DNA from: Bacteroidetes bacterium UBA1312
Lineage (GTDB): Bacteria; Bacteroidota; Bacteroidia; Chitinophagales; Chitinophagaceae
Assembly (NCBI GenBank): GCA_002307135.1
Contig: DBTQ01000007.1
Location: forward strand, 619 to 48,242
Length of the DNA: 47,624 bases
Direction of reading: 5' to 3'
Shown here one piece after another: positions 1-7,385 of the stretch. Under the pieces are notes generated by a model. That model was not told the DNA's origin. It worked only from the letters and a program-made list of their open reading frames with translations, and made no database searches. The position numbers and the translations under genes were made by a program. How positions within the stretch are numbered: position 1 is the stretch's first letter; every line of letters begins with the position of its first letter.

Positions 1-40
1 GGGTTATGAGCCCAACGAGCTACCGCTGCTCTACCTCGCG
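1..40 (-). tRNA. Initiator tRNA-Met (fMet, anticodon CAU), 5' part
   Basis: The minus strand reads an acceptor 5' arm CGCGAGG (40-34), then U8 A9, a D-stem GAGC and an anticodon stem-loop with the CAU anticodon at 8-6. The anticodon stem carries three consecutive G:C pairs (GGG before the loop, CCC after it) and the molecule starts with C. Both are hallmarks of the initiator tRNA. The gene is cut by the window start, so the variable loop, T-arm and 3' end are not visible. Confidence 0.9.
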
Positions 41-49
41 ATGAGAGTG

Positions 50-80
50 CAAAGGTATGGTTATCAAACTAGAAAACAAA
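50..80 (-). promoter_or_regulatory. Bacteroidota-type promoter of the tRNA-fMet gene
   Basis: On the minus strand TTTG (80-77) is followed after exactly 19 bases by TACCTTTG (57-50). This matches the Bacteroidota sigma-A consensus TTTG-N19-TAnnTTTG. The -7 box ends 9 bases before the mature tRNA 5' end at 40, which fits a short leader removed by RNase P. Confidence 0.85.
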
Positions 81-131
81 CTTTATTTTAAATCTTTTTC
101 AAAACTGCCTTATCCGTGCTAATTTTACCGA

Positions 132-1016
132 ATGTCAGCAACACACAAAGCAGGGTTTGTCAATATTTTCGGACCACCTAATGCAGGGAAGTCAACTTTG
201 CTCAATGCCTTACTGGGCGAGAGTTTGGTGATCACCTCGCCTAAGGTGCAAACTACCAGACACCGGATTATAGGTATTCTTACAGAACCTGATTACCAAA
301 TTGTTTTTTCGGATACGCCTGGTATCATAGAGCCTAAGTATAAGTTGCACAATAAAATGATGCTGCAAGTAAAGAGTGCACTCGAAGATGCTGATGTAGC
401 CATATTAATGCAAGATATTACACAGCCAACAGATGAGACAGAGGCTGTGGCAACCATGCTCAAATTGAAAGTGCCGACAATATTATTGCTCAATAAAAGC
501 GATTTGATTAAGGATAAGAAGGAGGTCAATGAAAAATTGCGTTTGTTCAAAGAGAAATTCCCCAAGTTTTTGGTACTGACCATTTCTGCTCAAACAAAAA
601 GTAATATTGATAAGATTGTTCCTTTTATATTGAAATATTTGCCGGATGCACCACCATTTTATCCTGAAGATAGCATGAGCGACAGACCGACAAGGTTCTT
701 TGTGAGTGAATTAATACGTGAACAAATCTACTCCTTGTATAAAGAGGAGATTCCATATCACTCTGCTGTAATGATTCAGTCTTATGAAGAAAAGCCTAAC
801 ATTACGGTTATTAAAGCCGATATCATTGTTACCCGCGAAACTCAAAAAGTAATAATGATAGGAAAGGGTGGGGCACTTATTAAACAGTTAGGTATCAATG
901 CAAGGAAAAATATCGAAGAATTTTTAGGCGCAAAAGTGCATTTAGAATTATTCATCAAAGTGCGACCTAAATGGCGTGATACTGAAAATTATTTGAAGGA
1001 ATATGGATACAATTAG
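132..1016 (+). CDS. era: GTPase Era
   Basis: Era is a GTPase that binds the 3' end of 16S rRNA and helps 30S subunit maturation. The 294-aa protein is full length. It shows G1 GPPNAGKST at 14-22, G2 around the TT at 41-42, G3 DTPG at 61-64 and G4 NKSD at 121-124. A C-terminal KH RNA-binding domain carries the glycine loop GKGGALIKQLG at 244-254. The ATG at 132 places the G1 loop at the normal distance from the N-terminus. The gene is divergent from the tRNA-fMet gene. Its last 14 bases overlap the start of the next gene, so the two are probably cotranscribed. I saw no clear promoter upstream. Confidence 0.97.
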   Translation: MSATHKAGFVNIFGPPNAGKSTLLNALLGESLVITSPKVQTTRHRIIGILTEPDYQIVFSDTPGIIEPKYKLHNKMMLQVKSALEDADVAILMQDITQPTDETEAVATMLKLKVPTILLLNKSDLIKDKKEVNEKLRLFKEKFPKFLVLTISAQTKSNIDKIVPFILKYLPDAPPFYPEDSMSDRPTRFFVSELIREQIYSLYKEEIPYHSAVMIQSYEEKPNITVIKADIIVTRETQKVIMIGKGGALIKQLGINARKNIEEFLGAKVHLELFIKVRPKWRDTENYLKEYGYN

Positions 1017-1893
1017 GGAGCAGATTTCGGAAGATAAAATTTTTATACAAACATTACCCGGATTTGCCGAAGGCTATAATAACATAGAAGTAAGTATGCT
1101 TCGGCTTGATTTATTACATCCAATAATTTCGGGGAACAAATGGTATAAGCTAAAGCATAATATTGCCATAGCAACAACGGAAGGCAGAAACACAATACTG
1201 AGCTTTGGTGGTGCCTATTCAAATCATTTGATAGCTACAGCTGCAGCTGCTCAAAATGCAGGATTGAAGTCTATTGGTATGGTACGTGGTCTTCATGCTG
1301 AACAGGAAAAGACACAGGTGTTGCAACAGTGTGCAGCCATGGGTATGGAATTGCACTTTCTGAATAGGGAAGAATATAGTAGAAAGGCCGAAGTACCATT
1401 TTTACAAGCGCTGTCGGATCAGTTTAATCACCCATTTATTATTCCCGAAGGAGGGGCAAACGACGAAGGTAGAGTAGGGGCTGGGGAAATAGCGAAATTG
1501 ATTCCAGATGACTATACACATATTTGCCTAAGTGTAGGTACTGCCACAACATTGATTGGTCTCCGAAATGCTTTACCTCTAGCACAAAACGTGATGGGCT
1601 TCGCACCAATGAAAGGTGGTACCTATTTGAATGAACATATTAGTCATTTTTTGTTGCCTGAAAAGAATGCCCAATGGTCGCTGACTGATTGGTATCATTT
1701 TGGCGGTTTTGGAAAGGTAACAAGCAGGCTTTATGAGTTTATGGGTATTTTTTATGCAGATTATGGCTTTCCGCTTGATAAAGTTTATACTGCTAAAATG
1801 ATGTTTGGAATTAAGGATCTCATTCCCGAAGACACATTTGACATCGGTTCAAAAATATTGTGCATTCACACAGGAGGTCTTACTGGAAATTAA
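1003..1893 (+). CDS. PLP-dependent ACC deaminase/D-cysteine desulfhydrase family enzyme
   Basis: This 296-aa protein belongs to the fold-type II PLP enzymes related to 1-aminocyclopropane-1-carboxylate deaminase and D-cysteine desulfhydrase. The segment SGNKWYKLKHN at 43-53 contains the lysine (K49) that aligns with the PLP Schiff-base lysine of the family motif GGNKxRKLE. FGGAYSNHLIATAA is the substrate-binding serine/asparagine loop, and GTATTLIGL stands for the usual glycine-rich phosphate loop. Family members release ammonia from ACC or sulfide from D-cysteine; which substrate applies cannot be read here. The ATG lies inside the end of era (14-base overlap), indicating translational coupling. 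Confidence 0.88.
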   Translation: MDTIREQISEDKIFIQTLPGFAEGYNNIEVSMLRLDLLHPIISGNKWYKLKHNIAIATTEGRNTILSFGGAYSNHLIATAAAAQNAGLKSIGMVRGLHAEQEKTQVLQQCAAMGMELHFLNREEYSRKAEVPFLQALSDQFNHPFIIPEGGANDEGRVGAGEIAKLIPDDYTHICLSVGTATTLIGLRNALPLAQNVMGFAPMKGGTYLNEHISHFLLPEKNAQWSLTDWYHFGGFGKVTSRLYEFMGIFYADYGFPLDKVYTAKMMFGIKDLIPEDTFDIGSKILCIHTGGLTGN

Positions 1894-1918
1894 TACAAAC
1901 CTTTTTCAGTCAATTCAT

Positions 1919-1926
1919 TACTTTTG
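1919..1926 (+). promoter_or_regulatory. -7 box upstream of the class A PBP gene
   Basis: TACTTTTG matches the Bacteroidota -7 consensus TAnnTTTG and lies 25 bases before the ATG at 1952. No good TTTG was found at the -33 distance, so this is a partial promoter match. Confidence 0.5.
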
Positions 1927-1951
1927 TACAAGCACAAATAATTGATATTGC

Positions 1952-4195
1952 ATGAAACCTATAGTGCGTAAGCTTTGGTTGTTTTTTATATTCGGCTTTT
2001 TATTTTTTAATCTGATTGTTGCCTTGCTTTGGTTTGGGCTTATTGGCAATATGCCTTCTATATCAGAACTTGAAAATCCTTCTAGTGCATTATCTTCTGA
2101 AGTATTTGCTGCGGATGGTACTGTAATTGGTCGTTATTTTTTACAAGATCGCTCCAATAGTAAATACGCGGAGATTTCTCAAAATGTTTTTAATGCACTT
2201 ATAGCAACAGAGGACGAACGTTTTACAGAACATTCTGGTATTGACGGCGTAGCTGTAATGCGTGCAGTACTGCTTTTTGGTAAGAAAGGTGGTGGTAGTA
2301 CGATAACACAACAATTGGCTAAGAACCTTTTTCCCAGGCACAATCCGAACGCGTTTACCATGCCCTTTATTAAACTCAAAGAATGGGTATTGGCGGTAAA
2401 ATTGGAAAGGAATCTGACTAAAAATGAAATAATAACCCTTTATCTCAATACCGTCCCATTTAGCGATAACGTTTATGGCATCAAAAATGCATCCCTCACC
2501 TTCTTCAATATTACCCCAGATAAACTAAGTATTGACCAAGCTGCAGTATTGATAGGTATGCTCAAAGGTAATACGTTATATAATCCTAGACGCAATCCGG
2601 AAAAGGCTTTAGAGCGACGTAATGTGGTAATTAGCCAAATGGAAAAGTACAATAAAATTACTGCTGCGCAGGAAAAAGAATTTCAAGCAAAACCATTGGT
2701 GTTGGATTACCACAAGTTGGATTATCATGAAGGCATTGCCCCTTATTTTAGGCAAGTGGTAGAATTGGAAGTGAAAAAGATATGTAAAGATTTGAAAAAG
2801 GACGATGGTACTGAATACAACATTTATAAAGATGGGTTGAAGATATATACCACTTTAGATGTTCGGATGCAGCACTATGCAGAAGATGCTGTAGCACAGC
2901 ACATGAAGGATTTGCAACAACAATTTTCCGCTCAATCTAAATATAAAGACGGAACTATTTTTGATAAACATCTGGACGATGTTAATAAAACACTTAAGTC
3001 TTCTGATCGGTACGAATCGTTGAAAGAGCAAGGGCTTAAGGATGCTGAAATAATGCGGGAATTGAATAAGCCGGTGAAGATGAAGGTATTTACATGGAGG
3101 ACTCCAACCCATGTAAAAGATACCGTAATGAGCCCGTTTGATTCAGTGAAGTACATGAAAATGTTTTTACAGACGGGTTTTATGGCTATGGATCCTTTTA
3201 CGGGAGAAGTAAAAGCTTGGGTAGGTGGTATTAATCATGATTATTTTCAATTCGATCACGTCAATACAAATACAAGAAGACAAGTCGGTTCTACAATCAA
3301 ACCATTGCTGTATTGTTTGGCGATAGATAATGGATTTTCACCTTGCAGTATTTTACCTACTACTCCGGTTGATTTCCCAGAAAAACATAACTACGATGCA
3401 GGTGGTAGCAAATATGGCACCTTGCCTATGCGTAATGCTTTGGCACTATCCATTAACAACGCAGCTTTATATCTCATAAAACAAGTGGGCCAAAATGCTT
3501 TTATAGACTTTATTCATAAATGTGGCATACAAAGTGAAATTGTTAATCAACCTTCCATAGCACTGGGCGTTTCGGATATTTCCTTGTATGAAATGATGCG
3601 TGCCTACAGTATGTTCCCCAATGGCGGTATCAACACACAACCTGTTTTTATTACTAAAATAGAAGACAAAAACGGCAATCTTTTGAAAACATTTGTTGCG
3701 GAGCAAAAAGAAATTATTAGCTCCAATACTGCTTTCAGGATGGTGAAATTGATGCGTGGAGTTATTGATTTTGGTACCGGTAAACGTATGCGTTTCAGAT
3801 ATGGTATTCAAAGTGAAATAGGTGGAAAAACAGGAACGACCAATAGTCAGGCAGATGCTTGGTTTATTGGTTATACGCCACAGTTACTTGCTGGTGGATG
3901 GGTAGGTTGTAATGATCGTTACCTTCGTTTTAGTAGCGAGGCATTAGGACAGGGTTCGGCAGCAGCATTGCCCATTTGGGCTTATTTCATGAAGCGTGTA
4001 TATGCCGATAAATCACTCAACATCAAAGCAGATGCTAAATTCGTAGCACCGGATGGTTTTACTGATTGTGGGGATGTGATCGACCCAACAAGTAAGGATC
4101 GTGCAAGCAATTACGGTAATCAAAGTTCGGGAACAGCCACAGACAGTAGCGACATCCCTGAACAAACAGTTCCTGATGGCGATTGGAATAACTAG
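1952..4195 (+). CDS. mrcA: Class A penicillin-binding protein (transglycosylase/transpeptidase)
   Basis: This bifunctional enzyme polymerises glycan strands and cross-links peptidoglycan outside the inner membrane. The 747-aa protein has one N-terminal membrane anchor (about 8-32). The GT51 transglycosylase domain shows EDERF at 87-91 and the GGSTITQQLAKN motif at 114-125. The transpeptidase domain shows the SxxK nucleophile STIK (S447, K450), SINNA with the SxN triad at 500-502, and KTGTT at 626-630. The tail is rich in Ser, Asp and Thr. All catalytic motifs are intact. The length fits PBP1A-type enzymes; the mrcA symbol is by family resemblance. Confidence 0.94.
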   Translation: MKPIVRKLWLFFIFGFLFFNLIVALLWFGLIGNMPSISELENPSSALSSEVFAADGTVIGRYFLQDRSNSKYAEISQNVFNALIATEDERFTEHSGIDGVAVMRAVLLFGKKGGGSTITQQLAKNLFPRHNPNAFTMPFIKLKEWVLAVKLERNLTKNEIITLYLNTVPFSDNVYGIKNASLTFFNITPDKLSIDQAAVLIGMLKGNTLYNPRRNPEKALERRNVVISQMEKYNKITAAQEKEFQAKPLVLDYHKLDYHEGIAPYFRQVVELEVKKICKDLKKDDGTEYNIYKDGLKIYTTLDVRMQHYAEDAVAQHMKDLQQQFSAQSKYKDGTIFDKHLDDVNKTLKSSDRYESLKEQGLKDAEIMRELNKPVKMKVFTWRTPTHVKDTVMSPFDSVKYMKMFLQTGFMAMDPFTGEVKAWVGGINHDYFQFDHVNTNTRRQVGSTIKPLLYCLAIDNGFSPCSILPTTPVDFPEKHNYDAGGSKYGTLPMRNALALSINNAALYLIKQVGQNAFIDFIHKCGIQSEIVNQPSIALGVSDISLYEMMRAYSMFPNGGINTQPVFITKIEDKNGNLLKTFVAEQKEIISSNTAFRMVKLMRGVIDFGTGKRMRFRYGIQSEIGGKTGTTNSQADAWFIGYTPQLLAGGWVGCNDRYLRFSSEALGQGSAAALPIWAYFMKRVYADKSLNIKADAKFVAPDGFTDCGDVIDPTSKDRASNYGNQSSGTATDSSDIPEQTVPDGDWNN

Positions 4196-4234
4196 TATAG
4201 CAATAAAACTGAAGGAGCAGAACAGTATCAAATA

Positions 4235-5461
4235 GTGAGTATAAAAAAGAGTAAAATAATTAATGATCCGGTACACGGATTTCTTAGTTTTCCGGAGCCG
4301 GAGATTATGCTCATTGCCGACCATCCTTGGTTTCAGCGCCTGCGCAATATTATGCAGATGGGGGTTGCGCACTTAGTTTATCCGGGTGCTGTTCATACCC
4401 GTTTTTTACATTCACTAGGTGCATGTCATTTAATGGGCAAAGCGCTTGACGAATTAACCGTCAAAGGCATTGATACTTCGATCGAAGATCGCACCGCTGC
4501 AAGGCTGGCAATACTTTTACATGACGTTGGTCATGGGCCATTCTCTCATGCTTTAGAGCATTCATTGATTAAAGGCATTAGTCATGAAACCGTTTCACGG
4601 ATCATCATACAAAAACTCAATAAACAATACGATGGTTTGTTGGATAAAACACTCGAAATATTTGATTCGTCTTATTCCAAAAAATATTTACACCAACTGG
4701 TGTCCAGTCAATTGGACGTGGATAGATTGGACTACCTCAGCAGGGATAGTTTTTATTCCGGAGTATCGGAAGGAGTTGTGGGGTATGATCGTATCCTTAA
4801 AATGTTTACCGTTCAGAATAACGAATTGCTGGTCGAAGAAAAAGGCATTTACTCTGTCGAAAAATTTATCATAGCCCGTCGGCTCATGTATTGGCAAGTG
4901 TATTTGCACAAAACTGTTTTGGGTGCGGAGTTGCTATTGGTCAATATTCTGAAACGTGCAAAGGAATTAGTTGCTGCCGGAGAACAATTAGCCGCCACTC
5001 CGGCGCTGGCGTTCTTTTTGAACAAAAATATTAGTGTTGCAGACTTGGAGCAAAATGATGAAGCGATTAATCAGTTTTGTTCAATGGACGATACAGATAT
5101 TATCACTGCCATCAAAATGTGGTCAACACATAAAGAGCCTGTATTATCCACCTTATCACAAATGTTTGTACAACGGCATTTGTATAAAGTAGTGCTCAAT
5201 CCCAAAGACGAGCAAGCTCTGATTGCAGACAAACAAAATGCAGTAAGACGAGCACTAGGGCTTAGTGAGCAGGATTTATCTTATTTTGTTTTTGCCGGCG
5301 AAACTTCCAATAGCACTTACAATGCACAAGATGCACATATCAATATTGCTATGAAAGATGGTACGATTTGTGATATTTCCGAAGTCGAAAATTCATTGGT
5401 CAATCAGACATTATCTACTGCTGTTACCAAAACGTATGTATGCTACTGGCAAGCGAAATAG
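4235..5461 (+). CDS. HD superfamily phosphohydrolase
   Basis: This 408-aa protein belongs to the COG1078-type HD phosphohydrolases, related to dNTP triphosphohydrolases. Visible metal-site elements are HTRFLHSLG at 54-62, the HD pair LLHDVGHGPFSH (H96, D97) and the later DVDRLDYLSRD at 161-171. The start is GTG at 4235, with a purine-rich GGAG about 20 bases upstream; no better ATG precedes the conserved IINDPVHGF segment. It follows the PBP gene by 39 bases and may share its transcript. The substrate is unknown from sequence. Confidence 0.9.
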   Translation: MSIKKSKIINDPVHGFLSFPEPEIMLIADHPWFQRLRNIMQMGVAHLVYPGAVHTRFLHSLGACHLMGKALDELTVKGIDTSIEDRTAARLAILLHDVGHGPFSHALEHSLIKGISHETVSRIIIQKLNKQYDGLLDKTLEIFDSSYSKKYLHQLVSSQLDVDRLDYLSRDSFYSGVSEGVVGYDRILKMFTVQNNELLVEEKGIYSVEKFIIARRLMYWQVYLHKTVLGAELLLVNILKRAKELVAAGEQLAATPALAFFLNKNISVADLEQNDEAINQFCSMDDTDIITAIKMWSTHKEPVLSTLSQMFVQRHLYKVVLNPKDEQALIADKQNAVRRALGLSEQDLSYFVFAGETSNSTYNAQDAHINIAMKDGTICDISEVENSLVNQTLSTAVTKTYVCYWQAK

Positions 5462-5502
5462 CCTTACCAATAACATACACTATATAGTCTATAGCAGCTA
5501 AA

Positions 5503-6693
5503 TTATTTGATCACGCCTAATTCTTTACCCACTTTTATAAATGCAGCAATAGCCGTATCTAAGTGATGGCGTTCATGTGCTGCAGATATTTGTACCCTGA
5601 TACGTGCTTGACCTTTGGGCACAACAGGGAAGAAGAAGCCAATAACATAAACCCCTTCTTCGAGCATACGAGCTGCCATCTTTTGCGCGAGTACTGCATC
5701 GTACAACATCAGTGGTGAAATAGGGTGCGTGCCGGGTTTGATATCAAATCCTGCTTCTGTCATCTTGCTTCGGAAATAAAGTGCATTTGCTTCCAGCTTA
5801 TCACGTAGCTCTGTGGTTTCGCTGAGCATATCTAATACAGCAATTGAAGCACCTACAACAGACGGAGCAACAGTATTACTAAACAAATATGGGCGACTGC
5901 GTTGACGAAGCATTTCAATTACTTCTTTTTTGCCGCTTGTAAACCCTCCGGACGCGCCACCCAAGGCTTTGCCAAGTGTCCCTGTGATAATATCAATTCT
6001 GCCCATCACACCACATGCTTCATGTACACCACGGCCTGTTTTACCCATAAAACCTGAAGAATGGCTTTCGTCAATCATAACAAGTGCATTGTACTTATCT
6101 GCGAGATCACAAATTTTATCCAGTTCGGCAATAGTGCCATCCATCGAAAAAACAGAATCGGTAACGATAAAACGAGTACGTGCATCCTGGTGTGCAATCA
6201 ACTGAGCTTCCAACTCTGCCATGTCTTTATTCTTATATCTGGCGCGTTTGGCTTTGCAAAGACGTACACCATCAATAATAGACGCATGATTCAATTCATC
6301 TGAAATAATAACATCCTCTTCGCCTAGTAATGGTTCGAAAACACCACCGTTTGCGTCGAAACAAGCCACATAAAGAATGGTATCCTCAGTACCTAGAAAG
6401 GTAGAGAGTTTTTGCTCTAATTGTTTATGAATATCTTGAGTGCCACATATAAATCGAACGGAACTCATGCCATATCCACGGTGATCGATGGTAGCTTTAG
6501 CAGCGGCTAATACTTTAGGATGAGAGGAAAGACCAAGGTAGTTGTTGGCACAAAAATTCAATACTTTTTTACCGTTCACTAATATTTCGGCACCTTGTTC
6601 CGATTCGATAATGCGTTCTTTTTTAAGAAGTCCGGCAGCATCTATTTCTTTGAGTTCATTTTGAATTCGATCGTAAAATTGTGGATGAGACAT
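5503..6693 (-). CDS. kbl: Glycine C-acetyltransferase (2-amino-3-ketobutyrate CoA ligase)
   Basis: This PLP enzyme cleaves 2-amino-3-ketobutyrate with CoA to glycine and acetyl-CoA, the second step of threonine degradation. The 396-aa length matches KBL. Fold-type I alpha-oxoamine synthase motifs are present: the DESHSSG segment with D208 for the PLP ring nitrogen, and TLGKALGGASGG with Schiff-base K242. The N-terminus LNFCANNYLGLSSHP is typical of KBL rather than of BioF or serine palmitoyltransferase. No threonine dehydrogenase gene is in the window. It is convergent with the HD phosphohydrolase gene, with only 41 bases between them. Confidence 0.94.
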   Translation of the reverse strand: MSHPQFYDRIQNELKEIDAAGLLKKERIIESEQGAEILVNGKKVLNFCANNYLGLSSHPKVLAAAKATIDHRGYGMSSVRFICGTQDIHKQLEQKLSTFLGTEDTILYVACFDANGGVFEPLLGEEDVIISDELNHASIIDGVRLCKAKRARYKNKDMAELEAQLIAHQDARTRFIVTDSVFSMDGTIAELDKICDLADKYNALVMIDESHSSGFMGKTGRGVHEACGVMGRIDIITGTLGKALGGASGGFTSGKKEVIEMLRQRSRPYLFSNTVAPSVVGASIAVLDMLSETTELRDKLEANALYFRSKMTEAGFDIKPGTHPISPLMLYDAVLAQKMAARMLEEGVYVIGFFFPVVPKGQARIRVQISAAHERHHLDTAIAAFIKVGKELGVIK

Positions 6694-6728
6694 ATTTAGC
6701 TTGTTTGATTAATTGAAAATTGTGGACA

Positions 6729-6736
6729 CAAATGTA
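6729..6736 (-). promoter_or_regulatory. -7 box of kbl
   Basis: The minus strand reads TACATTTG, a full match to TAnnTTTG, 35 bases before the kbl ATG. No convincing -33 TTTG lies upstream. Confidence 0.5.
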
Positions 6737-6773
6737 CAGGTTTTGTTAGTTTTAGTCTTTATCTGTTGAATGG

Positions 6774-7217
6774 TTAATCAATAGCTTCTTGTTCAATAAG
6801 CCTTTTCTGCATCCCTGTAGCAATCAGATTGCTGGTGCATTTGGCCAACAAGCGGTCTTGCATATCATACACATGACAATCTACGTTGACAATTTTTTTG
6901 CCAGCACGTACTACTGTTGTTGTTGCGCGTAAGCGTTCGCCTACTTTTATGGAATAAAGGAAATCGACATTCAGGTTAAGCGAAGTATAATTATTTTCAC
7001 TCTGTAAACTTAATACAGCCCAGCCAATGCACTCATCTATTAACAGTGACATCATACCTCCATGAATATTGCCATAAGGATTGGCCATTTCCGGCCTTAC
7101 TGTTAGCGATATTGTTGCTTTCCCCTTTTCAATATGATCCAGCGTATGGTGTAGCCAATTGCCTGCAGGTGAAGCTGAATTATTAATTTCTTTGCCAACA
7201 AATTGTTGTAAGTCCAT
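6774..7217 (-). CDS. PaaI-family hotdog thioesterase
   Basis: This 147-aa single hotdog-fold protein has the PaaI-type helix signature YGNIHGGMMSLLIDECIGWA (68-87), in which the HGG and the following acidic residue form the acyl-CoA thioesterase active site. The rest is the usual five-strand hotdog sheet, including the LNLNVDFLYSIKVGERLRA strand. Family members hydrolyse CoA thioesters of aromatic or short acyl groups; the substrate cannot be read. It lies 80 bases upstream of kbl on the same strand. Confidence 0.88.
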   Translation of the reverse strand: MDLQQFVGKEINNSASPAGNWLHHTLDHIEKGKATISLTVRPEMANPYGNIHGGMMSLLIDECIGWAVLSLQSENNYTSLNLNVDFLYSIKVGERLRATTTVVRAGKKIVNVDCHVYDMQDRLLAKCTSNLIATGMQKRLIEQEAID

Positions 7218-7290
7218 TGATACCTTTTTGAAAATAGAGGCAAAGTAAAGGGACTTTGAGTGAAAATATATTAAATAACCGCTTTTAGCC

Positions 7291-7322
7291 TTGATAAATT
7301 AATGTTTATCTGATTATCTTTG
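7291..7322 (+). promoter_or_regulatory. Promoter of sucA
   Basis: TTG (7291-7293) is followed after 21 bases by TATCTTTG (7315-7322), a full -7 match. The farthest upstream in-frame start codon of the sucA frame is the TTG at 7320-7322, inside this -7 box. It therefore cannot be the translation start if the promoter is used. Confidence 0.7.
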
Positions 7323-7385
7323 CTCGATGCTAAGTTTTACAAGCCTAGCAACTTTTATATACATAACTGTTATCGATTTATACCA

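Noticed and set aside
7320..7385. N-terminal extension of sucA from TTG 7320
   Set aside because: The TTG is the last part of the -7 box TATCTTTG, and the added residues do not resemble an E1 N-terminus.
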